This document shows positions 56,860 to 64,000 of a DNA stretch of 64,000 bases, piece by piece. The stretch lies in NCBI GenBank assembly GCA_002384855.1, contig DGBP01000022.1:54792-118791 (forward strand), read 5' to 3'. The notes beneath the pieces were generated by a model. That model saw only the letters and a program-made list of their open reading frames with translations, was not told where the DNA came from and made no database searches. The position numbers were made by a program, and so were the translations under genes. The DNA is from Nocardioidaceae bacterium UBA4001. GTDB taxonomy: Bacteria > Actinomycetota > Actinomycetes > Propionibacteriales > Nocardioidaceae. Position 1 is the stretch's first letter. Each line of letters starts with the position of its first letter.

Positions 56860-58533
56860 GTGACTCCCGAACAGCTCTCCGACACGATCGTCCGCGTCCT
56901 CTCCGCCCTCGTCGACGAGGGGGCGCTGGCTCTGCCCGACGGGGTGCCGTCGAGGGTGGTCGTGGAGCGACCGAAGGTCCGCGAGCACGGGGACTATGCG
57001 ACGAACGTGGCGCTCCAGCTCGGCAAGAAGGCGGGCATGGTCCCGCGCGACCTCGCCGGGCTGCTCGCCGAGCGGCTCGGGGCCGAGGACGGCATCGCCT
57101 CGGTGGAGGTGGCCGGTCCCGGCTTCCTGAACGTCCGGGTCGCCGCGGGAGCGCAGGGCGTGGTCGCGGCCCGGATCGTCGAGGCCGGAGCGTCGTACGG
57201 CCACACAGACACCCTCGCCGGCCGCAGGTTCAACGTCGAGTTCATCTCCGCCAACCCCACCGGCCCGCTGCACCTGGGCCACACCCGCTGGGCCGTCGTG
57301 GGCGACGCCATCGGCCGCGTCCTCGACGCGGCGGGCGCCGACGTGCACCGCGAGTTCTACGTCAACGACCGGGGCACCCAGATGGACAACTTCGGCGCCT
57401 CGCTCGAGGCGGTGGCGCTGGGCAGACCGGTCCCCGAGGACGGCTACCACGGCGGCTACATCGCCGACCTCGCCAAGCAAATCGTGGCCGAGGACCCCGG
57501 CATCCTCGACCTGCCCGAGGGCGAGCGGCTCGTGGCCTTCCGCGAGGCCGGGTACACCCTGCAGCTGGCCGAGCAGCGGGAGCAGCTCGGCGCGTTCAAC
57601 ACCCACTTCGACGTCTGGTTCTCCGAGCGGTCGCTGCACGAGGACGGTCGGGTCGAGCACGGCATCGACAAGCTCCGTGGCCAGGGGCACCTGTTCGACG
57701 ACGGCGGCGCCCTGTGGATGCGGACGACCGACTTCGGTGACGACAAGGACCGCGTCCTGGTCCGCTCCAACGGCGAGCTGACCTACTTCGCCTCCGACAC
57801 CGCCTACTACATCGACAAGCGTGAGCGCGGGTACGACGTCTGCATCTACCTGCTCGGCGCCGACCACCACGGGTACGTCGGCCGGCTCAGGGCCATGGCG
57901 GCGTGCGCCGGCGACGACCCCGACGAGCACATCGAGGTGCTCATCGGCCAGCTGGTGAAGATCCTCAAGGGGGGCGAGGAGGTCCGCCTGAGCAAGCGGG
58001 CCGGGCAGATCGTCACGCTGCAGGAGCTCGTCGACATGATCGGCGTGGACGCCCTCCGCTACTCGCTGGCGCGATACCCCGTGGACTCGCCGCTGACCCT
58101 CGACGTCGAGGACATCACCCGCAAGGCGTCGGACAACCCCGTGTTCTACGTGCAGTACGCCCACGCACGCCTCGCCTCGATCCTGCGCAACGCCGCGGAC
58201 CTCGGGCTGGCCGCTGCCGGCACGGACGGCAGCACCTTCGACCCGTCCCTGTTGTCGCACGAGAAGGAGGGCGAGCTGCTGCGGGCGCTCGCGGACTTCC
58301 CCCGGGTCGTGGCGACGGCGGCGCAGCTGCGCGAGCCGCATCGCGTCGCGCGCTACCTCGAGAACACCGCCTCGACCTTCCACCGGTTCTACGACAGCTG
58401 CCGGGTGCTGCCCCAGGGCGACGAGGAGACGACCGACCTCCACCGCGCCCGGCTGCTGCTCGTGGCGGCGACGCGGACGGTCGTGGCGAACGGCCTCGAG
58501 CTGCTCGGGGTCTCTGCGCCCGAGCGGATGTGA
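56860..58533 (+). CDS. argS: Arginyl-tRNA synthetase
   Basis: A 557-residue class I synthetase. An N-terminal tRNA-recognition domain (about 1-110), the HIGH-type motif in SANPTGPLHLGHTRWAVVGD (HLGH at about 137), the KMSKS-like loop RLSKRAGQIVTL (about 375) and the anticodon-binding helical domain with DNPVFYVQYAHARLASILRN. It charges tRNA-Arg; a tRNA-Arg gene lies just upstream. Start GTG; lysA follows after seven bases. Confidence 0.97.
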   Translation: MTPEQLSDTIVRVLSALVDEGALALPDGVPSRVVVERPKVREHGDYATNVALQLGKKAGMVPRDLAGLLAERLGAEDGIASVEVAGPGFLNVRVAAGAQGVVAARIVEAGASYGHTDTLAGRRFNVEFISANPTGPLHLGHTRWAVVGDAIGRVLDAAGADVHREFYVNDRGTQMDNFGASLEAVALGRPVPEDGYHGGYIADLAKQIVAEDPGILDLPEGERLVAFREAGYTLQLAEQREQLGAFNTHFDVWFSERSLHEDGRVEHGIDKLRGQGHLFDDGGALWMRTTDFGDDKDRVLVRSNGELTYFASDTAYYIDKRERGYDVCIYLLGADHHGYVGRLRAMAACAGDDPDEHIEVLIGQLVKILKGGEEVRLSKRAGQIVTLQELVDMIGVDALRYSLARYPVDSPLTLDVEDITRKASDNPVFYVQYAHARLASILRNAADLGLAAAGTDGSTFDPSLLSHEKEGELLRALADFPRVVATAAQLREPHRVARYLENTASTFHRFYDSCRVLPQGDEETTDLHRARLLLVAATRTVVANGLELLGVSAPERM

Positions 58534-58540
58534 GCCGCTG

Positions 58541-59944
58541 ATGCGCGCGCACGAGGCAGGCTGGGCTCACGCCGAGTCGAGCCACCGTGGACCGTCCTGG
58601 CTGCGGCCGCCGGGTGACGTCAACGCCCTGGTTCCGGGGCTGTGGTCCTCGACGGCCCGCAAGAACGCCGAGGGGGCCCTGGAGGTCGGCGGGGTCGACC
58701 TGCGCGAGCTCGTGGCCGAGCACGGGTCGCCGGCGTACGTCCTCGACGAGGCCGACTTCCGCGCCCGGGCGCGGGCCTTCCGCGACGCCTTCGACGGCTA
58801 CGACGTCTACTACGCGGGTAAGGCGTTCCTGTGCACCACGGTGGCGCGCTGGGTCGCGGAGGAGGGACTCAGCCTCGACGTCGCGTCCGACGGCGAGCTC
58901 ACCGTGGCCCTGCGCGCGGGCTTCGACCCGGCCCGGATCGGCTACCACGGCAACAACAAGAGCCAGACCGAGCTCGAGCGGGCCGTCCGCGAGGGTGTGG
59001 GCCGGATCATCGTGGACTCGTTCACCGAGATCGCGCGGCTCGCCGACGTCACCCGGGAGGCGGGTACGACGGCCGCGGTGATGGTGCGCGTGACCGCCGG
59101 CGTCGAGGCGCACACGCACGAGTACATCGCGACCGCCCACGAGGACCAGAAGTTCGGCTTCTCGATCACCTCCGGGGACGCCATCGAGGCGGTCCGGCAG
59201 GTGCAGGAGGCGCCGGGCCTCGAGCTGCGCGGCCTGCACTCCCACATCGGGTCCCAGATCTTCGACACCTCGGGCTTCGAGGTCGCCGCCCGCAGGGTGC
59301 TGACCCTGCACGCCCGGGTCTCCGAGGAGCTCGGCGTCGAGATGCCCGAGCTCGACCTCGGTGGTGGGTTCGGCATCGCCTACACCACCCAGGACGACCC
59401 GTCCGACCCCGCGCAGCTGGCCACCGAGATCACCAAGATCGTCGAGCACGAGTGCCGCGGCTTCGGCCTCGCGGTGCCGGCACTGTCCGTCGAGCCCGGC
59501 CGCGCGATCGTCGGCCCGGCGATGTGCACGGTCTACGAGGTCGGCACCGTGAAGCCGGTCGAGCTCGACGCGGGGGCGGTGCGCACCTACGTCTCCGTCG
59601 ACGGCGGGATGAGCGACAACATCCGCACCGCGTTGTACGACGCCGACTACTCGTGCACGATCGCCTCCCGCCGCAGCGACGCCCCAGCGGTGCTCGGCCG
59701 GGTCGTGGGCAAGCACTGCGAGGCCGGTGACATCCTCGTCAAGGACGAGTTCGTCCCGGGTGACCTCACGCCGGGCGACCTCGTGGCCGTGCCCGGCACG
59801 GGTGCGTACTGCCGCTCGATGGCGAGCAACTACAACCACGCCCTGCGGCCGCCGGTCGTCGCGGTCGAGGGCGGAGTCGCCACGGTCGTCGTACGCCGGG
59901 AGACCGAGGACGACCTGCTGCGCACGGACGTGGGGGCCTGGTGA
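58541..59944 (+). CDS. lysA: Diaminopimelate decarboxylase
   Basis: A 467-residue PLP enzyme, last step of lysine synthesis. The PLP Lys is in VYYAGKAFLC (about residue 93). SLDVASDGEL, HGNNKSQTELERAV, LRGLHSHIGSQIFD, LDLGGGFGIAYT, EPGRAIVGPA and PGTGAYCRSMASNYNHALRP complete the substrate site. Second gene of the argS-lysA-hom-thrC-thrB cluster. Confidence 0.97.
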   Translation: MRAHEAGWAHAESSHRGPSWLRPPGDVNALVPGLWSSTARKNAEGALEVGGVDLRELVAEHGSPAYVLDEADFRARARAFRDAFDGYDVYYAGKAFLCTTVARWVAEEGLSLDVASDGELTVALRAGFDPARIGYHGNNKSQTELERAVREGVGRIIVDSFTEIARLADVTREAGTTAAVMVRVTAGVEAHTHEYIATAHEDQKFGFSITSGDAIEAVRQVQEAPGLELRGLHSHIGSQIFDTSGFEVAARRVLTLHARVSEELGVEMPELDLGGGFGIAYTTQDDPSDPAQLATEITKIVEHECRGFGLAVPALSVEPGRAIVGPAMCTVYEVGTVKPVELDAGAVRTYVSVDGGMSDNIRTALYDADYSCTIASRRSDAPAVLGRVVGKHCEAGDILVKDEFVPGDLTPGDLVAVPGTGAYCRSMASNYNHALRPPVVAVEGGVATVVVRRETEDDLLRTDVGAW

Positions 59945-60008
59945 CCGCTCGTCTCAGCCTCCGGACGTCGCCGCGGAAGCCTGCGGCGTGCAAGGGACAT
60001 GACCCAAG

Positions 60009-61346
60009 ATGAACGGTATGGACGCCAAGAGCTACGACGACCCGGCGCGCCCACCCCTGCGGCTTGCCCTGCTCGGCTGCGGCTCCGTGGGCAGCCAGGT
60101 GGTGCGGCTGCTCCGCGAGCACGCCGACGACCTGACGGCCCGGGTCGGCGCCCCGATCGAGCTGGTGGGAGTCGCCGTACGCCGGCTCGACGCGAAGCGT
60201 GAGGTCGAGGTGGCCCCGGAGCTCCTGACCACCGACGCCGCGGGCCTGGTCGCCCGCGACGACGTGGACCTCGTGGTCGAGGTGATCGGCGGCATCGAGC
60301 CCGCACGGTCGCTGATCCTGGCCGCACTCGACAACGGCGCCTCGGTGGTCACCGCCAACAAGGCCCTCATCGCCGAGGACGGGGAGACCCTCTTCGCCGC
60401 GGCACGCAAGGCCGGACGCGACCTCTACTACGAGGCCGCGGTGGCCGGTGCGATCCCGATCCTGCGGCCGCTGCGCGAGTCGCTCGCCGGCGACAAGGTC
60501 CGCAAGGTCCTCGGGATCGTCAACGGCACCACCAACTTCATCCTCGACAAGATGGACTCCTCCGGCGCGGGCTTCAGCGAGGCCCTCGAGGAGGCGCAGG
60601 AGCTCGGGTACGCCGAGGCCGACCCGACCGCCGACGTGGAGGGGTACGACGCCGCCGCCAAGGCAGCGATCCTCGCCAGCATCGCCTTCCACACCCGGGT
60701 CACGGCCGCCGACGTCTACCGGGAAGGGATCGCCGAGGTGACCGCGGCCGACGTCGCGTCGGCCCGGGACATGGGCAGCGTGGTCAAGCTGCTGGCGATC
60801 TGCGAGCTGACCGAGGGTGCCGACGGCCCGGCCGTCTCGGCCCGGGTACACCCCGCGATGATCCCGCGGACCCACCCGCTCGCCAGCGTCCGCGAGGCCT
60901 ACAACGCGGTGTTCGTCGAGAGCGACGCCGCCGGGCAGCTCATGTTCTACGGCCCCGGTGCCGGGGGTGCGCCCACCGCCAGCGCCGTGCTCGGCGACCT
61001 GGTCACCGTCGCCCGTAACCGGCTCGACGACGTCCGCGGCGTGGGGGAGTCCGACTACGCCCAGTGCGAGGTGCTTCCGATGGGCAGCACCAGCACCCGC
61101 TACCACGTCGCCTTCGACGTCGACGACAAGGCAGGTGTGCTCGCCCAGATCGCACAGGTCTTCGCCGAGCACGGGGTCTCGCTCCAGACCGTGCGCCAGG
61201 AGGGTCGTGGTGACGACGCGCAGCTCGTCGTGGTCTCCCACCGGGCGACGGACGCCGCGCTGTCGGCGACGGTCGAGGCGCTGCGCAGCATGCCGTTCGT
61301 CCACGACGTGTCGTCGATCATGAGAGTTGAAGGGGAGAGCGAATGA
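60009..61346 (+). CDS. hom: Homoserine dehydrogenase with C-terminal ACT domain
   Basis: A 445-residue NAD(P)-dependent enzyme. RLALLGCGSVGSQVVRLL is the cofactor site; YYEAAVAGAIPILRPLRESLAGDKVRKVLGIVNGTTNFIL the catalytic core; and EEAQELGYAEADPTADVEGYDAAAKAAI the substrate region. Residues about 360-440 are an ACT domain (YHVAFDVDDKAGVLAQIAQVFAEHGVSL), expected to sense threonine. Its stop overlaps the thrC start by ATGA. Confidence 0.97.
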   Translation: MNGMDAKSYDDPARPPLRLALLGCGSVGSQVVRLLREHADDLTARVGAPIELVGVAVRRLDAKREVEVAPELLTTDAAGLVARDDVDLVVEVIGGIEPARSLILAALDNGASVVTANKALIAEDGETLFAAARKAGRDLYYEAAVAGAIPILRPLRESLAGDKVRKVLGIVNGTTNFILDKMDSSGAGFSEALEEAQELGYAEADPTADVEGYDAAAKAAILASIAFHTRVTAADVYREGIAEVTAADVASARDMGSVVKLLAICELTEGADGPAVSARVHPAMIPRTHPLASVREAYNAVFVESDAAGQLMFYGPGAGGAPTASAVLGDLVTVARNRLDDVRGVGESDYAQCEVLPMGSTSTRYHVAFDVDDKAGVLAQIAQVFAEHGVSLQTVRQEGRGDDAQLVVVSHRATDAALSATVEALRSMPFVHDVSSIMRVEGESE

Positions 61347-62419
61347 GCACTCCGACCGCCCACCAGTGGCGTGGGGTCATGGAGGAGTACGCCGACTGGC
61401 TCGACCTGCCCGACGGCACGCCGACGATCACCCTGCGCGAGGGCGGCACCCCGCTCGTCGACAGCCGCTGGCTCTCCGAGCTGACCGGGGCCGACGTCTG
61501 GCTGAAGGTCGAGGGCAACAACCCGACCGGATCGTTCAAGGACCGAGGCATGACCGTCGCCCTGTCCGTCGCCGTGGGCGAGGGTGCCGAGGCCGTGGTC
61601 TGTGCCTCGACCGGGAACACATCGGCGTCCATGGCCGCCTACGCCGCCCGCGCCCAGGTCAAGCCCCTGGTGCTGATCCCCCAGGGCAAGATCGCCGCCG
61701 GCAAGCTGGCTCAGGCCATCGTCCACGGGGCCCAGGTGATCCAGGTGCTGGGAAACTTCGACGACTGCCTGCGCATCTCGCGCGACCTCGCCGACAAGTA
61801 CCCCGTCGCGTTGGTGAACTCGGTGAACCCGATGCGCCTGGAGGGACAGAAGACCGCGTCCTTCGAGATCGTCGACTTCCTCGGTGACGCGCCGGACGTC
61901 CACGTGCTGCCCGTCGGGAACGCCGGAAACATCTCCGCCTACTGGAAGGGCTACCGAGAGTACGAGAGCGCCGGCCGCAGCAGCCGCCTGCCCCGGATGC
62001 TCGGCTGGCAGGCCTCGGGCGCGGCGCCGTTCGTCAAGGGCGGGCCGGTACGCGACCCCGACACCGTCGCGTCCGCCATCCGGATCGGCAACCCCGCCTC
62101 GTGGGACCTCGCGGTCGAGGCGGCCACCAGCTCGGGCGGCCGGTTCCGCGCCGTGACCGACGAGGAGATCCTCGCCGCTCAGCGCAAGCTGGCGCAGGAG
62201 GACGGGGTCTTCGTCGAGCCGGCCTCCGCGGCCGGCGTGGCCGGGGTCCTCCAGGACCTCGCTCACGGCGAGAGCTTCGCCGGGTCCACGATGGTCGTCA
62301 CGGTCACCGGGCACGGGCTCAAGGACACCGACACCGCGCTGTCCACCTTCACCGACCTCGTCGACACGGTCGTCGAGCCGGACGTCGACGCCGCCGCGGC
62401 GGCGGCCGGCCTCGGCTGA
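61343..62419 (+). CDS. thrC: Threonine synthase
   Basis: A 358-residue PLP enzyme. GNNPTGSFKDRGMTVALS holds the PLP Lys (about 63), STGNTSASMAAYAARA the phosphate cup, LPVGNAGNISAYWKGYREY a Gly-rich loop and EPASAAGVAGVL a C-terminal motif. It converts O-phosphohomoserine to threonine. Coupled to hom upstream (ATGA) and thrB two bases downstream. Confidence 0.97.
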   Translation: MSTPTAHQWRGVMEEYADWLDLPDGTPTITLREGGTPLVDSRWLSELTGADVWLKVEGNNPTGSFKDRGMTVALSVAVGEGAEAVVCASTGNTSASMAAYAARAQVKPLVLIPQGKIAAGKLAQAIVHGAQVIQVLGNFDDCLRISRDLADKYPVALVNSVNPMRLEGQKTASFEIVDFLGDAPDVHVLPVGNAGNISAYWKGYREYESAGRSSRLPRMLGWQASGAAPFVKGGPVRDPDTVASAIRIGNPASWDLAVEAATSSGGRFRAVTDEEILAAQRKLAQEDGVFVEPASAAGVAGVLQDLAHGESFAGSTMVVTVTGHGLKDTDTALSTFTDLVDTVVEPDVDAAAAAAGLG

Positions 62420-62421
62420 CG

Positions 62422-63327
62422 GTGGCCACCTTCGTGACCGGCGCCGTCGAGGTCTCGGTCCCGGCCACGAGCGCCAACCTGGGCCCGGGCTACGACTCGC
62501 TCGGGCTCGCGCTCGGTCTCCGCGACGTCCTCAGCGGTGAGATCACCGTGGACGACGGGCTGGAGGTGACCGTGTCGGGCACGGACGCCGACTCGGTCCC
62601 CCTGGACGAGAGTCACCTGGTGTACCGCGCCATGCGGGCGGCCTTCCACGAGATGGGCTGTCAGGTCCCCGGTGTCCGCCTCCACTGCCGTAACGCGATC
62701 CCGCACGGCAGGGGCCTGGGCTCCTCGTCGGCCGCGATCGTCGGTGGGATCTGCCTGGCCCGCGGGCTGGTCGCCGGCGGTTCTCTGCTGATGGACGACG
62801 ACGCGGTCTTCGAGCTCGCGGCGCGGATGGAGGGTCACCCCGACAACGTGGCGCCCGCCTTCTACGGTGGCTTCACGATCGCGTTGTCCGAGGGGGACAG
62901 GTTCAGCGCCACGAGCGTCACGGTGGACCCGCGGGTGGGGGTGGTGGCCTTCGTCCCCCCGGAGCCGCTGCGGACCTCGGTCGCCCGGGGCCTGCTGCCT
63001 GCCACGGTGCCGCACGCGGACGCGGCCGCCGACGCGGGGCGCGCCGCCCTGCTCGTGGTCGCGCTGAGCGGGCGCCCGGAGCTGCTGCTGCCCGCGACGC
63101 AGGACTTCCTGCACCAGGCCTACCGCGAGCCGGCCATGCCGGAGAGCCTCCGTCTCATGACGGAGCTGCGGGAGGGTGGGGTCGCCGCCGTGGTCTCCGG
63201 GGCGGGCCCCACCGTGCTCGCGTTCGTGGACGCCTCGACCCGGCCGAAGGTACGTGGCTGCGCACCCGTCGGCTGGGAGGTCCTCGACCTCGACGTCGAG
63301 TCGCACGGTGCCACGCTCACGTCGTAG
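62422..63327 (+). CDS. thrB: Homoserine kinase
   Basis: A 301-residue GHMP kinase. VPATSANLGPGYDSLGLALGL at the N-terminus, the ATP loop PHGRGLGSSSAAIVGGI (about 95) and the C-terminal VSGAGPTVLAF. It phosphorylates homoserine for thrC. GTG start two bases after the thrC stop. Followed by a 323-bp leader and rho. Confidence 0.97.
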   Translation: MATFVTGAVEVSVPATSANLGPGYDSLGLALGLRDVLSGEITVDDGLEVTVSGTDADSVPLDESHLVYRAMRAAFHEMGCQVPGVRLHCRNAIPHGRGLGSSSAAIVGGICLARGLVAGGSLLMDDDAVFELAARMEGHPDNVAPAFYGGFTIALSEGDRFSATSVTVDPRVGVVAFVPPEPLRTSVARGLLPATVPHADAAADAGRAALLVVALSGRPELLLPATQDFLHQAYREPAMPESLRLMTELREGGVAAVVSGAGPTVLAFVDASTRPKVRGCAPVGWEVLDLDVESHGATLTS

Positions 63328-63650
63328 CGGAAAGCACCGTCCACGAGGGAAGGATGGTGCATCTCGCTCCATCTGCACGGCGGCGTTCGGCCGGGAGCCC
63401 GGGTCGAACGCCGACCTTGTGATGTGCGCGACGTCGTCGGTCTCAGGAGTGCTAGGCTGCAGGTGCGCCACCAGAACAGCCCGTGGCAGCCACTGGGCTG
63501 ATCCGCCGACGGTGCAATCCCTTCCTCGTATCTCCGTTCCGGAGCATGCCGGTCCTCCAGCGACCCCTGCCCCGGGCGTACGCAGGAACATCCAACACAC
63601 ATCGGCCACCGGGCTCACCGGGTCGGCCGCGAACGTGGGAAGGACCTCAC
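63328..63650 (+). promoter_or_regulatory. rho promoter and untranslated leader
   Basis: This 323-bp stretch has no gene. A TAGGCT -10-like box is at 63453-63458; if used, the leader is about 185 nt. A hairpin (AGCCCGTGG, loop CAG, CCACTGGGCT with one bulge) lies at 63478-63499. The C-rich, unstructured part 63520-63590 could be a Rho-loading site for autoregulation, which is known for rho in other bacteria. GGAAGGACC precedes the GTG. Confidence 0.5.
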
Positions 63651-63973
63651 GTGACGGAAACCACCGAAGCTGCTCCCAAGCGCCGTTCAGGCGGGTTGAG
63701 CGGCATGCTGCTACCTGAGCTCAAGCAGGTTGCGGCCGGTCTCGGCATCAAGGGCGTCGGGGGCATGCGCAAGAGCCAGCTGATCGATGCCATCAAGGCT
63801 GCACAGTCGGGCGGCCAGTCGGGCGGCCAGTCGGGCGGCCAGTCGGGCGGCCAGTCGGGCGGCCAGTCGGGCGGCCAGTCGGGCGGCCAGTCGGGCGGCC
63901 AGTCCGCGGACAAGAGCGCCCCGGAGGGGCCGACGCGCCCCGCCGAGGACCGGCAGGAGCGCCCGGCCAAGGT
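63651..63973 (+). CDS. rho: Transcription termination factor Rho (N-terminal fragment, truncated by contig end)
   Basis: The visible 107 residues start VTETTEAAPKRRSGGLSGML and contain the Rho N-terminal helix bundle LLPELKQVAAGLGIKGVGGMRKSQLIDAIKAAQ. A QSGG repeat follows, then a charged stretch (DKSAPEGPTRPAEDRQERPAK). Actinobacterial Rho carries a long, variable, disordered insert at exactly this place. The RNA-binding and ATPase domains are beyond the window. True sequence ends at about 63973, where adapter begins. The argS-lysA-hom-thrC-thrB-rho order supports the call. Confidence 0.93.
63804..63899 (+). repeat. Eight perfect 12-bp tandem repeats in rho
   Basis: The unit CAGTCGGGCGGC is repeated eight times without mismatch and encodes (QSGG)8 in frame, directly after the Rho N-terminal helical domain. 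A ninth, diverged unit follows (CAGTCCGCGGAC). Copy number may be wrong if reads did not span the array. Confidence 0.95.
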
Positions 63974-64000
63974 CTGTCTCTTATACACATCTGACGCTGC
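63974..64000. other. Nextera transposon mosaic end plus adapter (artifact)
   Basis: CTGTCTCTTATACACATCT (63974-63992) is the Tn5 mosaic end used in Nextera libraries, followed by GACGCTGC, the start of the read-1 adapter. These 27 bases are not genomic, and the rho frame continuing through them (VCLLYTSDA) is false. Confidence 0.98.

Noticed and set aside
63804..63899. CRISPR-like array
   Set aside because: The units are contiguous with no spacers, in frame within rho, and encode QSGG.
63647..63990. Minus-strand frames starting MYKRQ and MCIRDR
   Set aside because: Their first codons are adapter sequence; the rest is antisense to rho.

Overview
The window is high-GC DNA from an actinobacterium, most likely a Nocardioides-like member of the Nocardioidaceae/Propionibacteriales; the genus is inferred from gene content, not from a marker gene. 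Actinobacterial hallmarks include a WhiB1-type regulator, PdtaS, the SigR-RsrA and UsfX-SigF pairs, multifunctional 2-oxoglutarate decarboxylase Kgd, mycothiol-type DinB/TIGR03086 proteins, nickel superoxide dismutase with its protease, bL37 and DUF6104. Many genes are preceded by a TAnnnT box 6-8 nt before the start codon, as in leaderless actinobacterial transcripts. The right end is a contig end: the last 27 bases are Nextera transposon/adapter sequence, not genome.

Layout. 1-4.3 kb: the 3' part of a GltD-like flavoprotein with a ferredoxin tail, a membrane-anchored FAD oxidase, an alpha/beta hydrolase and an SRPBCC remnant, closed by two tandem palindromes. 4.4-8.8 kb: a secreted transglycosylase-like protein that appears to lack its catalytic Glu, then an operon VOC protein - ECF sigma factor with SnoaL-like tail - TIGR03086 protein, and a DinB protein. 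8.8-17.4 kb: a stress/dormancy-flavoured block (DksA remnant, CBS-BON protein, tandem universal stress protein with a possible DosR-like box) facing a tightly coupled operon encoding a small basic protein, acyl-CoA synthetase, E1alpha, E1beta, E2, a free-standing acyl carrier protein and an AI-2E-type permease. 17.5-21.4 kb: an iron(III) ABC importer behind a DtxR/IdeR box. 21.4-31.9 kb: housekeeping and small accessory genes (DUF445, S4, NYN-LOTUS, PhoX, a frameshifted MOSC gene, FKBP, CBS, HisN, DUF2231, NifX-like, RsgA, AroA, DoxX).

31.9-37.5 kb is regulatory: a one-polypeptide sigma/zinc-finger/membrane/linker fusion, a degenerate GGDEF protein, SRAP, a small hydrolase, and sigR-rsrA with both a SigR-type promoter and a leaderless promoter. 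37.5-45.8 kb carries bL37, a thioesterase, GNAT, an acetolactate-synthase-like enzyme, DUF2785, pdtaS facing whiB1, the usfX-sigF pair, and sodN/sodX. 45.9-55.5 kb holds malic enzyme, two oxidoreductases, a small membrane protein, DUF6104, kgd, and a lipoprotein/LCP pair. 55.5-64 kb holds a short sulfotransferase, tRNA-Arg(CCG), a response regulator, then argS-lysA-hom-thrC-thrB-rho, a gene order I recall from mycobacteria.

The genes connect in a few places: aspartate-family amino-acid synthesis (lysA, hom, thrC, thrB), redox-stress control (sigR/rsrA, sodN/sodX, whiB1), iron uptake under a metal repressor, and a possible CoA-to-ACP acyl route in the E1/E2/ACP operon, which is the best candidate here for an undescribed system.
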